64,000 bases of DNA. Origin: Streptomyces sp. QL37. GTDB lineage: Bacteria; Actinomycetota; Actinomycetes; Streptomycetales; Streptomycetaceae. The stretch lies in NCBI RefSeq assembly GCF_002941025.1, contig NZ_PTJS01000001.1:806001-870000 (forward strand). Reading direction: 5' to 3'. Positions 1 through 8,481 of the stretch are shown in pieces (position 1 is the stretch's first letter; each line of letters starts with the position of its first letter). Below the pieces are notes generated by a model. The model did not search any database. It was not told where the DNA came from and worked only from the letters and a program-made list of their open reading frames with translations. The translations under genes were made by a program, and so were the position numbers.

Positions 1-2
1 CC

Positions 3-1310
3 CCCGGCGACGCCCGGGTGATCCGCGACTTCTGCGCCGGGCTGCGGACCTTCCGCAAGGCACTGGCCCGCTACCCGTTCCTCACCCCGGTCGGGCTCAT
101 GGGCCGCCTGGAGCGCTGGCGGATGCTGGCGTCCCTGGTCCCCTACTTCAACGTGATCCGGCGCTCCATCGGCACGCTGATGCGGGACTACTCGCAGCGC
201 TTCCGGGACCCGCTGCTGCGCGAGGCGTTCAACTTCATCCTGTACGAGAAGCATCCCAACTTCCCCGTGCTGCCGTTCTACTTCCAGCTCGCGGCGCACG
301 CCGACGCCTCGGCCGGTGTCCCCGAGGGCGGCTCGCTGGGCCTGGCCCGCTCGGTCGAGGAGCGCTACCGGGGGCTCGGCGGCGAGGTCATGTACAACGC
401 CAGGGTCGTGGAGATCCTGGTGGAGAACGACCGGGCGGCCGGGGTCCGGCTGAGTGACGGCACGGAGCTGCGGGCGGACATCGTGGTCTCCGCCTGCGAC
501 GGGCGCACCACGCTCCTCGACCTGCTGAAGGGCCGCTACCTCACCGACACGTACCGGGAGCTGTACACCCGGACCATCACGGAACCCGACATGGTCTTCC
601 CCGGCTACCTCACGGTCTTCCTGGGGCTGCGCCGGCCCTTCCCGGACGGCGAGCCCTGCACCACGTACCTCCTGGAGGACGCGGTCGCGCAGCGGCTCAC
701 CGGCATCCGGCACCCCAGCGTCAACGTGCAGTTCCGCAGCCGCCACTACCCGGAGCTGTCGCCGCCGGGCACCTCCGTGGTGTACGCCACGTACTTCTGC
801 GACATCGCGCCGTGGCGGGAGCTGAGCACCGGTCCCGAGCAGTTCACCCGGATCCGCCGCGGCGAGGAGCTGCACACGCTGCCGGTCGGGCGCGGGCGCG
901 ACTACCAGCGGGCCAAACGGCAGGTGCGGGACACGATCGTGGACTTCCTCGACGAGCGGCACCCCGGGCTGCGGGACGCGATCGTGGTGCGGGACGTGTC
1001 CACCCCGCTCACCCAGGTCCGCTACACCGGCAACTACGACGGCACGGTACTCGGCTGGCAGCCGTTCGTGGACAGCGGCGAGACCGTGGAGCAGGAGGTC
1101 AAGCGTCACGGTCCGGGACTACCGGGGCTCGCGGACTTCTATCTGTCCGGCGTCTGGGCCACCACCGGCGGCCTGATCCGGGCCGCGGCCTCGGGACGGC
1201 ACGTCATGCACTTCGTCTGCCGCGACGACGGGCGGCCGTTCACCGCCTCCGTCGACGACAGCGCCCCTCTCCCCGTACAACTCATCGAACCCGCAGGAGC
1301 GACCCCGTGA
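3..1310 (+). CDS. Phytoene desaturase/carotenoid isomerase-like FAD oxidoreductase (5' truncated)
   Basis: The open frame runs in from the window edge, so the N-terminal Rossmann FAD-binding motif is outside the sequence; an internal ATG at 18 is not a believable start. What is visible is the middle and C-terminal part of a phytoene-desaturase-type amine oxidoreductase. It has a substrate-domain helix region, a second dinucleotide-binding strand (VVSACDGRTTLLDLL) and a C-terminal FAD-contacting segment (SGVWATTGGLIRAAASGR), the position where the family carries its conserved GG motif. The family uses FAD to desaturate, isomerise or saturate polyenes. The stop overlaps the GTG start of the next gene by 4 bp, so it is translationally coupled to the MDR oxidoreductase and Rieske gene downstream. 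The substrate is unknown: no phytoene synthase or lycopene cyclase is in view. Confidence 0.85.
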   Translation, partial: PGDARVIRDFCAGLRTFRKALARYPFLTPVGLMGRLERWRMLASLVPYFNVIRRSIGTLMRDYSQRFRDPLLREAFNFILYEKHPNFPVLPFYFQLAAHADASAGVPEGGSLGLARSVEERYRGLGGEVMYNARVVEILVENDRAAGVRLSDGTELRADIVVSACDGRTTLLDLLKGRYLTDTYRELYTRTITEPDMVFPGYLTVFLGLRRPFPDGEPCTTYLLEDAVAQRLTGIRHPSVNVQFRSRHYPELSPPGTSVVYATYFCDIAPWRELSTGPEQFTRIRRGEELHTLPVGRGRDYQRAKRQVRDTIVDFLDERHPGLRDAIVVRDVSTPLTQVRYTGNYDGTVLGWQPFVDSGETVEQEVKRHGPGLPGLADFYLSGVWATTGGLIRAAASGRHVMHFVCRDDGRPFTASVDDSAPLPVQLIEPAGATP

Positions 1311-2362
1311 AGACCGAGAAGTGGATCGTCAGCGAGCACAACGACGGCGTGCCGGACGTGGACCGGATGTACGTGAAGGTGGTGGAGGAGCTCGACACCG
1401 ACCTGGCCGAGGACGAGATGCTGCTGCGCACGCGGTACGTCTCCGTCGACCCGTACCTCCACGGGATCGCCCTGGACACCCCGGTGGGCGACCACATGGG
1501 CGCCGACTCGATCATGGAGGTGCTGGCGGCCGGACCGCGGGCGATGTTCGGCGTCGGGGACCTCGTGCAGGGCTTCGGCGGCTGGCGCACCCACCTGGTC
1601 AGTAACGGCGCGGGGGCGCTGTGGCAGACCGGCACGTTCCCGATGGTCTTCCCCGCGTACCGGAAGCTGGACCCGGCCCACTACGACCAGGCGCTGCCGC
1701 TGAGCACCGCGCTCGGCATCCTCGGCGGCGCCGGGATGACCGCGTGGGGCGCCCTCACCACCTTCCTGGCCGTACGGCCCGGCGACACGGTCCTGATCAG
1801 CGGCGCGTCCGGCGCGATCGGCACGCTGGTCGGGCAGCTGGCGAAGCGGGCGGGCGCGCGGGTGGTGGGCACGACCGGTTCGCCGGAGAAGGCGGCGCGG
1901 CTGACGGCGCTCGGCTTCGACGCCGTCGTCGTCTTCCGGCACGGCGGGGACCCGGCGCAGCTCCGCGAGGACCTGGCGAAGGCGGCTCCCGGCGGCGTCG
2001 ACCGGTACTTCGACAACCTCGGCGGGGTCATGACCGACACCGTCTTCACGATGCTCACCGTGGACAGCCGGGTCGCGGTGTGCTGGCAGTGGGCGAGCCA
2101 GGTCGGCGGCGAGTGGACCGGGCCCCGGCTGCTGCCGTACATCATGTTCCCGCGCACGACGATCCGCGGGATCTTCGCGCTGGAGTGGTTCACCGAGGAG
2201 AACTGGGCGGCGCTGCACGCCGAGCTGGGGCCGCTGGTGCGCGCCGGCGAGATCCGCTACCAGCAGACCGTGCACCACGGCTTCGACGCCATTCCCGCCG
2301 CCTACCGCAGTCTGTACACCGACCGCGCGGCGTCCTTCGGCAAGGTGCTGGTCGAGCTGTGA
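1307..2362 (+). CDS. MDR-family NADP-dependent oxidoreductase (prostaglandin reductase/CurA-like)
   Basis: This 351-residue protein starts at GTG 1307 inside the stop of the upstream FAD enzyme (GTGA overlap). The N-terminal GroES-like half contains RYVSVDPYLHGI. The C-terminal Rossmann half has the nucleotide loop SGASGAIGTLVGQ followed by DNLGGVMTDTV and a C-terminal FGKVLVEL strand. There are no zinc-ligand cysteines, as expected for the leukotriene B4 12-hydroxydehydrogenase / 2-alkenal reductase branch, which reduces alpha,beta-unsaturated carbonyls with NADPH. It lies between an FAD desaturase-like enzyme and a Rieske oxygenase, all coupled, which suggests three redox steps on one hydrophobic substrate; that is inference. 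Confidence 0.85.
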   Translation: MKTEKWIVSEHNDGVPDVDRMYVKVVEELDTDLAEDEMLLRTRYVSVDPYLHGIALDTPVGDHMGADSIMEVLAAGPRAMFGVGDLVQGFGGWRTHLVSNGAGALWQTGTFPMVFPAYRKLDPAHYDQALPLSTALGILGGAGMTAWGALTTFLAVRPGDTVLISGASGAIGTLVGQLAKRAGARVVGTTGSPEKAARLTALGFDAVVVFRHGGDPAQLREDLAKAAPGGVDRYFDNLGGVMTDTVFTMLTVDSRVAVCWQWASQVGGEWTGPRLLPYIMFPRTTIRGIFALEWFTEENWAALHAELGPLVRAGEIRYQQTVHHGFDAIPAAYRSLYTDRAASFGKVLVEL

Positions 2363-3453
2363 GGCGCGGCCACACCCGGGCGCTCACGGAGGGCCCCAGC
2401 CCGGCCGACGCGCACGAGCCGGTCCTGCCGTACCCCGACGGCTGGTTCTCGGTGGCGTTCTCCTCGGAGGTGGTGCGGGGGGCGCTGCTGACCCGGCCGC
2501 TCCAGGGCGAGGACGTGGTGCTCTACCGGCTCCGCGACGGCGAGGTGCGGGCGGTCCGCCCGTACTGCCCGCACCTGGGGGCGCACCTCGGGCTCGGCGC
2601 GCTGGAGGGCGACGAACTGCTGTGTCCCTTCCACCGCTTCGCCTTCGGCCCGGACGGCGCCTGCACGCGGACGGGGTACGGCACGCCCCCGCCGCCGTCC
2701 TCGGACCTGACCCTGCTGCCGGTGCGCGAGGTCGACGGCGCCGTCTTCGTGTGGCGGCACCACGACGGGCGGGAGCCGGACTGGGAGCTCACGCCCTGGC
2801 ACACGCTCGGGACGCGGGCGCCGCGGTTGGCCGCGTGGGAGATGGCGGGGCACAGCCAGGACGTGGTCGAGAACACGGTGGACATCGGGCACTTCACGCC
2901 GCTGCACGGCTGGGGCGCGTCGGAGGTGGCCGAGCCGGCGGTCTTCGAGGGGCGGTCCTTCCGGATCTCGGTGCGCTCCGAGGAGCGGGTGCCGCTGCTG
3001 GGCGCGAGTCCGCTGGAGGTGACGCTGGAGGGCAACGGGATCAGCCGGGTGCACGTGTGCACGGCGCTCCCTCGGTTCGGGGTGCGCACCTGTGCCGTAT
3101 ACACGACCACGATGATCGCGCCCGCGGCTTTCCAGCTGCGCCAGACGAGCCGCTTCGAGGTGGCCGAGCCGGCCGCCCTCCCGGCCCCGCTGGCCCGCTG
3201 GGTGAGCGGCTCGGTGCACCGGCTGCTGGCGGGTGTGATGTTCCGGGGCAACTGCGCTTTCGTGTCCCAGGACTTCCCGGTCTGGGCGACGAAGCGGTAC
3301 GTGTCTCCGCCCCGGCTGGCCCGCGGCGACGGCCCGATCGGCCCGTTCCGCCACTGGGCCCGGCAGTTCTACCCGCCGGACCGGCTGCGGGCGCGGGTGC
3401 CGTCGTCGGTGACGCGGGGAACGGCGGGGGAAGCGGAGAGCAGGGTCACGTAG
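2359..3453 (+). CDS. Rieske non-heme iron oxygenase, KshA-like
   Basis: This 364-residue protein starts at GTG 2359, overlapping the upstream stop by 4 bp. The Rieske [2Fe-2S] ligands are Cys70-x-His72 and Cys89-x2-His92. A mononuclear iron facial triad is recognisable as Asp175, His178 and His183 in the segment ENTVDIGHFTPLH. The C-terminal half is the hydrophobic alpha/beta catalytic domain. The architecture matches the oxygenase component of three-component systems such as 3-ketosteroid 9-alpha-hydroxylase. No ferredoxin reductase is encoded next to it, so electrons must come from elsewhere. It is the last gene of the coupled operon; a weak 6-bp stem follows at 3468-3483. Substrate unknown. 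Confidence 0.85.
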   Translation: MRRGHTRALTEGPSPADAHEPVLPYPDGWFSVAFSSEVVRGALLTRPLQGEDVVLYRLRDGEVRAVRPYCPHLGAHLGLGALEGDELLCPFHRFAFGPDGACTRTGYGTPPPPSSDLTLLPVREVDGAVFVWRHHDGREPDWELTPWHTLGTRAPRLAAWEMAGHSQDVVENTVDIGHFTPLHGWGASEVAEPAVFEGRSFRISVRSEERVPLLGASPLEVTLEGNGISRVHVCTALPRFGVRTCAVYTTTMIAPAAFQLRQTSRFEVAEPAALPAPLARWVSGSVHRLLAGVMFRGNCAFVSQDFPVWATKRYVSPPRLARGDGPIGPFRHWARQFYPPDRLRARVPSSVTRGTAGEAESRVT

Positions 3454-3467
3454 CCCGGCCGCTCCGA

Positions 3468-3483
3468 GAAGCCGGGGGGCTTC
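3468..3483 (+). terminator. Weak stem-loop after Rieske gene
   Basis: A 6-bp perfect stem (GAAGCC / GGCTTC) with a GGGG loop lies 15 bp after the Rieske stop codon. It is short and has no T-run, so it may be a minor terminator or chance. Confidence 0.3.
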
Positions 3484-3586
3484 GCCGGACGGGAGGACGG
3501 GGCGGTTCGGATGACGGCGGGGCGTCAGGCGCTCCGCCGCGCCGGGTGCTCCACCTGGCCCCCGACTGGTCCCCAAAATGATCAAA

Positions 3587-3616
3587 GGCCGGTTTCGGAT
3601 TTCTCCGAAACCGGCC
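3587..3616 (-). terminator. Rho-independent terminator of tRNA-Pro
   Basis: A perfect 13-bp inverted repeat (GGCCGGTTTCGGA with its complement) and 4-nt loop lies just downstream of the 3' end of the tRNA. Read on the minus strand it is followed by a T-rich stretch (TTTGATCATTTT), giving a classical intrinsic terminator. Confidence 0.8.
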
Positions 3617-3637
3617 CTGAACTGCGACTGTCTCCAG

Positions 3638-3711
<74 letters not shown>

Positions 3712-3936
3712 ATGCCCGCCTGACCTGGGGTTTCCCCTGGCCGAACGCGCATGAGAACAATACCGCACTTGGACCGGTGCTCACGAACCCGTTTCGGTGC
3801 AGGAGCCTCGACCGTGCTTGATGCCACCTTGCGCACGCCGGGTCACGGGCCGAGCACGACGCCTCAGCCGTCGCCGGGCGGCAGGCCGAGCCCTGGATGT
3901 GCGGCGGCGGAGCCCACGCGGGGCGGCCCTGCCCCC

Positions 3937-4012
3937 AGGCGAGCTTCTCCGCCGTTTCGGGCAGCGACAGCGCGACGGTGCGGACGCCGCCGGCGGTGAG
4001 GGCCGTCCACGG
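3937..4012 (-). pseudogene. Fragment of a YjbR/MmcQ-type protein (N-terminal remnant)
   Basis: The minus strand encodes VRTVALSLPETAEKLAWGQ, which matches the start of the YjbR/MmcQ family (pattern VR.LALSLPET.EK.AWG). After this segment all three frames lose similarity to the family, and no intact continuation is present before the tRNA. This is most likely a decayed gene or broken end. The rest of 3717-4095 shows no convincing coding signal. Confidence 0.5.
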
Positions 4013-4095
4013 CCTCCGGTCCGAAGGCTGCGTCCGGTGCGACCCCAGCGCTCGCACCACGCCCCGTGAGGGTTCGCGGCGGACCCGTCGGCCCA

Positions 4096-4124
4096 TTGAC
4101 CCGGCATTGCCGTGAACCTACGCT
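4096..4124 (+). promoter_or_regulatory. Candidate sigma-70-type promoter for the ThuA/sugar dehydrogenase gene
   Basis: TTGACC at 4096-4101 and TACGCT at 4119-4124 are separated by 17 bp, close to the vegetative consensus. The predicted start site near 4131 lies just before the palindrome at 4139-4152, an arrangement expected of a repressed promoter. Confidence 0.55.
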
Positions 4125-4138
4125 GAACCACGCACATC

Positions 4139-4152
4139 AGAAAGCGCTTTCT
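4139..4152 (+). promoter_or_regulatory. LacI-family-type operator palindrome
   Basis: A perfect 14-bp palindrome AGAAAGCGCTTTCT with the central CG step typical of LacI/GalR operators. It lies between the candidate promoter and the ATG at 4191, so binding there would block transcription. This suggests sugar-responsive control. The repressor gene is not in this window. Confidence 0.7.
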
Positions 4153-4190
4153 ACCCCCATGCCCGGCCCCACCGCACCGGGAGCGCCCTC

Positions 4191-7100
4191 ATGAGCACCC
4201 GCCCGTTACGCAGGAGTCCCGCGCCCCACGCTTCTCCCCCGGCGTCGATCGCCCTCTTGGCCCTCCTCGCGCTTCTCGCGCTGATCATCGGCTCGGTCGC
4301 GGCCGCCTCCTTCCCCAGGACTCCGGCCGAGCCGTTCCGCGTGCTGGTCTACTCCGGGGGGACGCACGCCTCCCAGGACTCGGTCCGCGCCGGTGTCGAC
4401 GCCGTGAGGAGGCTCGGGGCCGACAACGGCTTCGGGGTAGAGGCGACGGACGATCCGGATGTGTTCGACGACGCCGCGCTCGCCCGGTTCCACGCGGTCG
4501 TCTTCAACAACGCCGCACCCGCGTCCAGCAGGAGCGGGGGCCTCGACGACGGCAATCGCGCCGCCCTCCGGAAGTACATCCGGGCGGGGGGTGGCTGGGT
4601 CGGCCTGCATGATGCCGCCACCGGCACCGACTGGGACTGGTACGAAGGTCTGGTCGGCGCGACCTTCGACCGCGGCACGCCGGTGCGGACCGGGAGGGTC
4701 GAGGTCCTCGATCACGCGCATCCCTCGACGGTGGCTCTTCCCGACCTCTGGGAACGTACGGAGGAATGGCACAACTGGGGCACCGATCCGGCCGGCACCG
4801 TGCACACCCTCGCCCGGATCAGGGTGCGTGACGGCGTCACAGGCCTGGACGAGGGCACGGACCACCCCTGGTCGTGGTGCCGGAACTACGACGGCGGGCG
4901 TTCATGGTTCACCGCGGGGGGCCACGCGCCCTCGGCCTTCCAGGAGGACGCCTTTCTCGCCCACCTGCTGGGCGGCATCGAGTGGGCCGCGGGCGCGAGG
5001 CCGGGCGACTGCACGGCGACCCGTGCCGGGGCCTTCCAGCGGACCCCGCTCGTGACCGGCGGGCTCACCGATCCGGTCGACATGGCGGTCGCCCCCGACC
5101 GCCGGGTGTTCGTCGCCCGGCGCACCGGCGAGGTCGAGGTCGTCGACCAGCGGACCATGAAGGTCTCCACGGCACTCGACCTGGCGTACCACCCGGAAAC
5201 GGCCGCCCGTTCGGACGGGCTGATCGGTCTCGCCCTGGATCCGGACTTCGCGGAGAACAACTGGCTCTACCTGCTGGGTTCCGACCCCACGGGAAAGCGG
5301 TTGGCTCTCTCCCGCTTCACGGCCGACGGCGACACGGTCGATCCCGCCTCGCAGAAGCGCCTGCTCACCCTTCCGGGCCGGCGGTCCACGGACAGCGGGG
5401 CTCCCGCGTCATCCGGTTCGCTCGCGTTCGACCGGGAAGGCCGGCTGTACCTGGCGACCGGGGACGTCGGCCTGCCGCCGGCCTCGGGGGCGCCGGATGA
5501 TCTGCGGGGCGCGATCCTGCGGATCACCCCGCAGGACGACGGCAGCTACACCGTGCCCCAGGGCAATCTCTTCGAACCGGGCACGGCCGGCACCCGCCCG
5601 GAGATCTACGCGACGGGCATGCGGAATCCCTACAGCTTCACCGTCGACCCCGTCGGCGGCGATCTGCTGGCCGCCGAGGCAGGCGCCGACGGCACTGTGA
5701 GCCACCTCCGGATCGCCGGAGCGGGGCAGGTGGGCCGGCCGTACTGCTCCGGGGGCACCGCCCGCGGAGCGGCGGACTGCGCCCCGCGGGCCGACGGCAC
5801 ACCGCCGGACACCGTCCCGGGCAGCGCTGGCGTGATGAGCGGCGCCGTCTACGCCTATGAGCCGGCGAGCCTCTACCGCACGAAGTTCCCCGAATACTTC
5901 GCGGGGAAGTTGCTGACGTACGACCCGGCCGGCCGGCGCTTCACCACGCACTCGTTCCAACGCGGGAACCAGACGTTCTCCGACCCACGCTTCGGCCCGG
6001 TCGAGGCCGGTGAACTCCAGTCCGTCAACGGCGTGTTCGACGACATGGAATGGAACCGGCCGTCGGCCGCCGCCTTCGGTCCGGACGGCGCGCTGTACGT
6101 CATCGACTCGGGGCCCGGTAGCGGTGCGGGCGGCGACGAGGGCGCCGGGGTCTTCCGGATCGACCATGTCGGCGACGGCCGGCCGCCCGGTGCGGCCGTC
6201 ACCGCCGACCGGAACAACGGCCCCGCCCCGTTGACCGTGGCCTTCACCGGCGCGGGCTCGGGGCTCCCCGGAGGGGTGCCGGTCAGCTACGCCTGGGACT
6301 TCGACGGTGACGGCGGCACCGACTCCACGGAGGCGGACCCCTCCTACACCTACCGTGCGGAGGGGCAGTTCACGGCGCGCCTCACGGTGACCGGTCCCGA
6401 AGGTACGACGGCCATGGCCGGTCAGGAGATCACCGTCGGCAACACCCGGCCCCGGATCTCGGTCCACCAGCCGGCGGACGGCGGCCTTTTCCGGCCCGGC
6501 GACACGATTCCCCTCAGGGTGGACGTGAGGGACGACGAGGACGGGAGCCCGGTCGACTGCTCGCGGATTCTCGTACGCTCACAGGTCGGCCGCGCAGGCG
6601 CGCTGCGCCCCCTCACCGGCTCCCGGGGAGGTGAACCGGGGTGTGGGGGCTCCATCGTCATGGCGGCCGGGGGCGTGTCCCGGTCCGGCTCGCACAGCGT
6701 CACGGTGCGGTACACGGACAAGGGCACACCGAACGCCCCGGAGCTCACGGGCTCGGCCTCGCTCACCCTGCGTACGGCCTTTCAGGAGGCCGAGCGGTTC
6801 ACGTCGACCGGAGGCACCCACGGCGGAGCCGTGGCCGGCAGTCGCACGGAGGCCTCGGGCGGCAGAGCGCTGACGGAGATCGAGGACGGGGACTGGATCG
6901 CCTTCGATCCGGTGAGCCTGCGGAACATCCGGTCCGTGACGGTCGGTGCGACGGCGTCCGGGACCGGCGGAGCGGTCGAATTCCGGGCCGGTTCGCCTGA
7001 CGGCCCGCTGCTCGGCTCGCTGACCGTCCCCGGCGCGGAGGACGGGGCGTCAGGAGACGGGACGGCCGGGGAGGGGGCCGTGTCACCGACGGCCGCACTG

Positions 7101-7235
7101 AAGAGCCCGGGCGGCGGGGTGGCGCTGTACGTGGTGTTCACCGACCCGTCGTGGAACAGCGAGAGGCCGGACCTGTTCACCGTGGACTGGCTGCGCTTCG
7201 ACGGGCCGGACCCGGGGACGGCCCGGGTCCGGTGA
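4191..7235 (+). CDS. Secreted ThuA / sugar dehydrogenase / PKD / CBM6 multidomain protein
   Basis: This 1014-residue exported protein has a long signal peptide (residues about 1-42, with an LLALLALLALIIGSVAAA core). A ThuA-like trehalose-utilisation domain follows at about 50-275 (FRVLVYSGG, WVGLHDAA). Next is a glucose/sorbosone dehydrogenase-type beta-propeller at about 285-665 (GLTDPVDMAVAPD, RNPYSFTVDP), a family that uses PQQ. A PKD domain spans about 672-755 (YAWDFDGDGGTD, FTARLTV), then an Ig-like segment and a C-terminal CBM6-like carbohydrate-binding module at about 865-1010 (EDGDWIAFDPVSL). The likely role is oxidising or processing polysaccharide-derived sugars at the cell surface. 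A LacI-type operator lies 38 bp upstream of the ATG, consistent with carbohydrate control. It is a single-gene unit convergent with the aldo-keto reductase. Confidence 0.88.
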   Translation: MSTRPLRRSPAPHASPPASIALLALLALLALIIGSVAAASFPRTPAEPFRVLVYSGGTHASQDSVRAGVDAVRRLGADNGFGVEATDDPDVFDDAALARFHAVVFNNAAPASSRSGGLDDGNRAALRKYIRAGGGWVGLHDAATGTDWDWYEGLVGATFDRGTPVRTGRVEVLDHAHPSTVALPDLWERTEEWHNWGTDPAGTVHTLARIRVRDGVTGLDEGTDHPWSWCRNYDGGRSWFTAGGHAPSAFQEDAFLAHLLGGIEWAAGARPGDCTATRAGAFQRTPLVTGGLTDPVDMAVAPDRRVFVARRTGEVEVVDQRTMKVSTALDLAYHPETAARSDGLIGLALDPDFAENNWLYLLGSDPTGKRLALSRFTADGDTVDPASQKRLLTLPGRRSTDSGAPASSGSLAFDREGRLYLATGDVGLPPASGAPDDLRGAILRITPQDDGSYTVPQGNLFEPGTAGTRPEIYATGMRNPYSFTVDPVGGDLLAAEAGADGTVSHLRIAGAGQVGRPYCSGGTARGAADCAPRADGTPPDTVPGSAGVMSGAVYAYEPASLYRTKFPEYFAGKLLTYDPAGRRFTTHSFQRGNQTFSDPRFGPVEAGELQSVNGVFDDMEWNRPSAAAFGPDGALYVIDSGPGSGAGGDEGAGVFRIDHVGDGRPPGAAVTADRNNGPAPLTVAFTGAGSGLPGGVPVSYAWDFDGDGGTDSTEADPSYTYRAEGQFTARLTVTGPEGTTAMAGQEITVGNTRPRISVHQPADGGLFRPGDTIPLRVDVRDDEDGSPVDCSRILVRSQVGRAGALRPLTGSRGGEPGCGGSIVMAAGGVSRSGSHSVTVRYTDKGTPNAPELTGSASLTLRTAFQEAERFTSTGGTHGGAVAGSRTEASGGRALTEIEDGDWIAFDPVSLRNIRSVTVGATASGTGGAVEFRAGSPDGPLLGSLTVPGAEDGASGDGTAGEGAVSPTAALKSPGGGVALYVVFTDPSWNSERPDLFTVDWLRFDGPDPGTARVR

Positions 7236-7290
7236 CGGCGGCCCACGCGCCAGAGGCATGGCAACGCCGCCCGGCAGGCCCCGCCCGCCC

Positions 7291-8337
7291 TCACTCCGGC
7301 CCGCGGCGACGGCGCTTCGGATCGGCCAGGACCGCGGCGCCGTAGCCCGCGTCGTCCGGGTTGAGGTCGGTGCCCGGTGCCACCACGCGGTCGATGCGGT
7401 CCAGCACGGCGGGCTCCAGGACGATGTCCGCGGCGCTCAGCTGACCGCGCAGATGGTCGGCGGTGCGCGGGCCGATGATCGCCGCGGAGACCGCGGGGTG
7501 CGTGGTGACGAAGGCCAGTGCCAGCTGGACCAGCGTCAGGCCCGCTTCGTCGGCGATGGCGGCGAGTTCGGTGGCGGCGTCGAGCTTGGCCTGGTTGCCC
7601 GGGACCTCCAGGTCGTAATGGGCGGTGGTGGTACGGAAGGGCATCGTCCGCGTGCGGTGACTGGACAGACCGTCCGCACCCCGGCGCCAGCGGCCGGAAA
7701 GCCAGCCTCCGGCGAGCGGACTCCAGGCGAGCACCCCCATCCGGTACTCCTCGCAGGTGGGCAGCACGTCGGCCTCGACACCCCGGACCAGGAGGGAGTA
7801 GGGCGGCTGTTCGCAGACGAAGCGCTCCCGCCGCCGACGCTCGGCGGTCCACTGCGCCCGCACGATCGACGAGGGGGAGAACGTGGAGGATCCCGCGTAA
7901 CGGATCTTGCCGGCATGGACGAGGTCGGAGAGCGCACCCAGGGTCTCGTCGAGATCGGTGGCGGGATCGGGCCGGTGCACCTGGTAGAGGTCGATGTGAT
8001 CCGTACCGAGGCGGCGCAGGCTCTCCTCGCACGCCCGGACGATCCAGCGCCGCGAGCCGCCGCGCTCGTTGATTCCGGGGCCCATCGGGCTCGACACCTT
8101 CGTCGCAAGGACGACGTCGTCGCGCCGCCCGGCGATCGCCTTGCCGACGACGACCTCCGACTCGCCGCCCGAATACACGTCGGCCGTGTCGATGATGTTG
8201 ACGCCCGCGTCCAGCGCCATGCGGATGATGCCGATCGATTCGTCGTGGTCGGGGTTTCCCCACTCCCCGAACATCATCGCGCCCAGGCACAGCGAGCTGA
8301 CCTGGACTCCGGTGCCACCCAGCGTGCGGTACCGCAT
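7291..8337 (-). CDS. Aldo/keto reductase
   Basis: This 348-residue single-domain (beta/alpha)8 protein starts at MRYRTLGGTGVQVSSLCLGAM. The family signatures GVNIIDTADVYSGGESE (catalytic Asp and Tyr) and the lysine strand VVLATKVSSPMG are intact, as is the catalytic-His region DLYQVHRPDP. A C-terminal NADPH-binding segment (AIIGPRTADHLRGQL) is present. Members reduce aldehydes or ketones with NADPH. The gene is divergent from a TetR regulator across a 144-bp region with two operator-like palindromes, so its expression is probably controlled by that regulator. Confidence 0.9.
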   Translation of the reverse strand: MRYRTLGGTGVQVSSLCLGAMMFGEWGNPDHDESIGIIRMALDAGVNIIDTADVYSGGESEVVVGKAIAGRRDDVVLATKVSSPMGPGINERGGSRRWIVRACEESLRRLGTDHIDLYQVHRPDPATDLDETLGALSDLVHAGKIRYAGSSTFSPSSIVRAQWTAERRRRERFVCEQPPYSLLVRGVEADVLPTCEEYRMGVLAWSPLAGGWLSGRWRRGADGLSSHRTRTMPFRTTTAHYDLEVPGNQAKLDAATELAAIADEAGLTLVQLALAFVTTHPAVSAAIIGPRTADHLRGQLSAADIVLEPAVLDRIDRVVAPGTDLNPDDAGYGAAVLADPKRRRRGPE

Positions 8338-8403
8338 GAGCAGGGCCTCCTTCGATCGAGACGGTGCGGCGGACGGACGGCGGCGACCTGCTACCGTCCG
8401 GGT

Positions 8404-8454
8404 AAGCGGAGTCGACTCCGCTTGTTGGCCGCCAAGCTAAACGGAGCCGACTCC
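8404..8454. promoter_or_regulatory. Paired TetR operators between aldo-keto reductase and TetR gene
   Basis: Site 1 (8404-8423) is a perfect 20-bp palindrome AAGCGGAGTCGACTCCGCTT. Site 2 (8443-8454) repeats its core as GGAGCCGACTCC with one changed base. Their centres are 35 bp apart. Both lie in the divergent intergenic region, so the TetR protein encoded at 8482 is the likely ligand and would repress both directions. Confidence 0.8.
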
Positions 8455-8481
8455 ACATAGCAAGTCGAGAGGAAGAAACGC

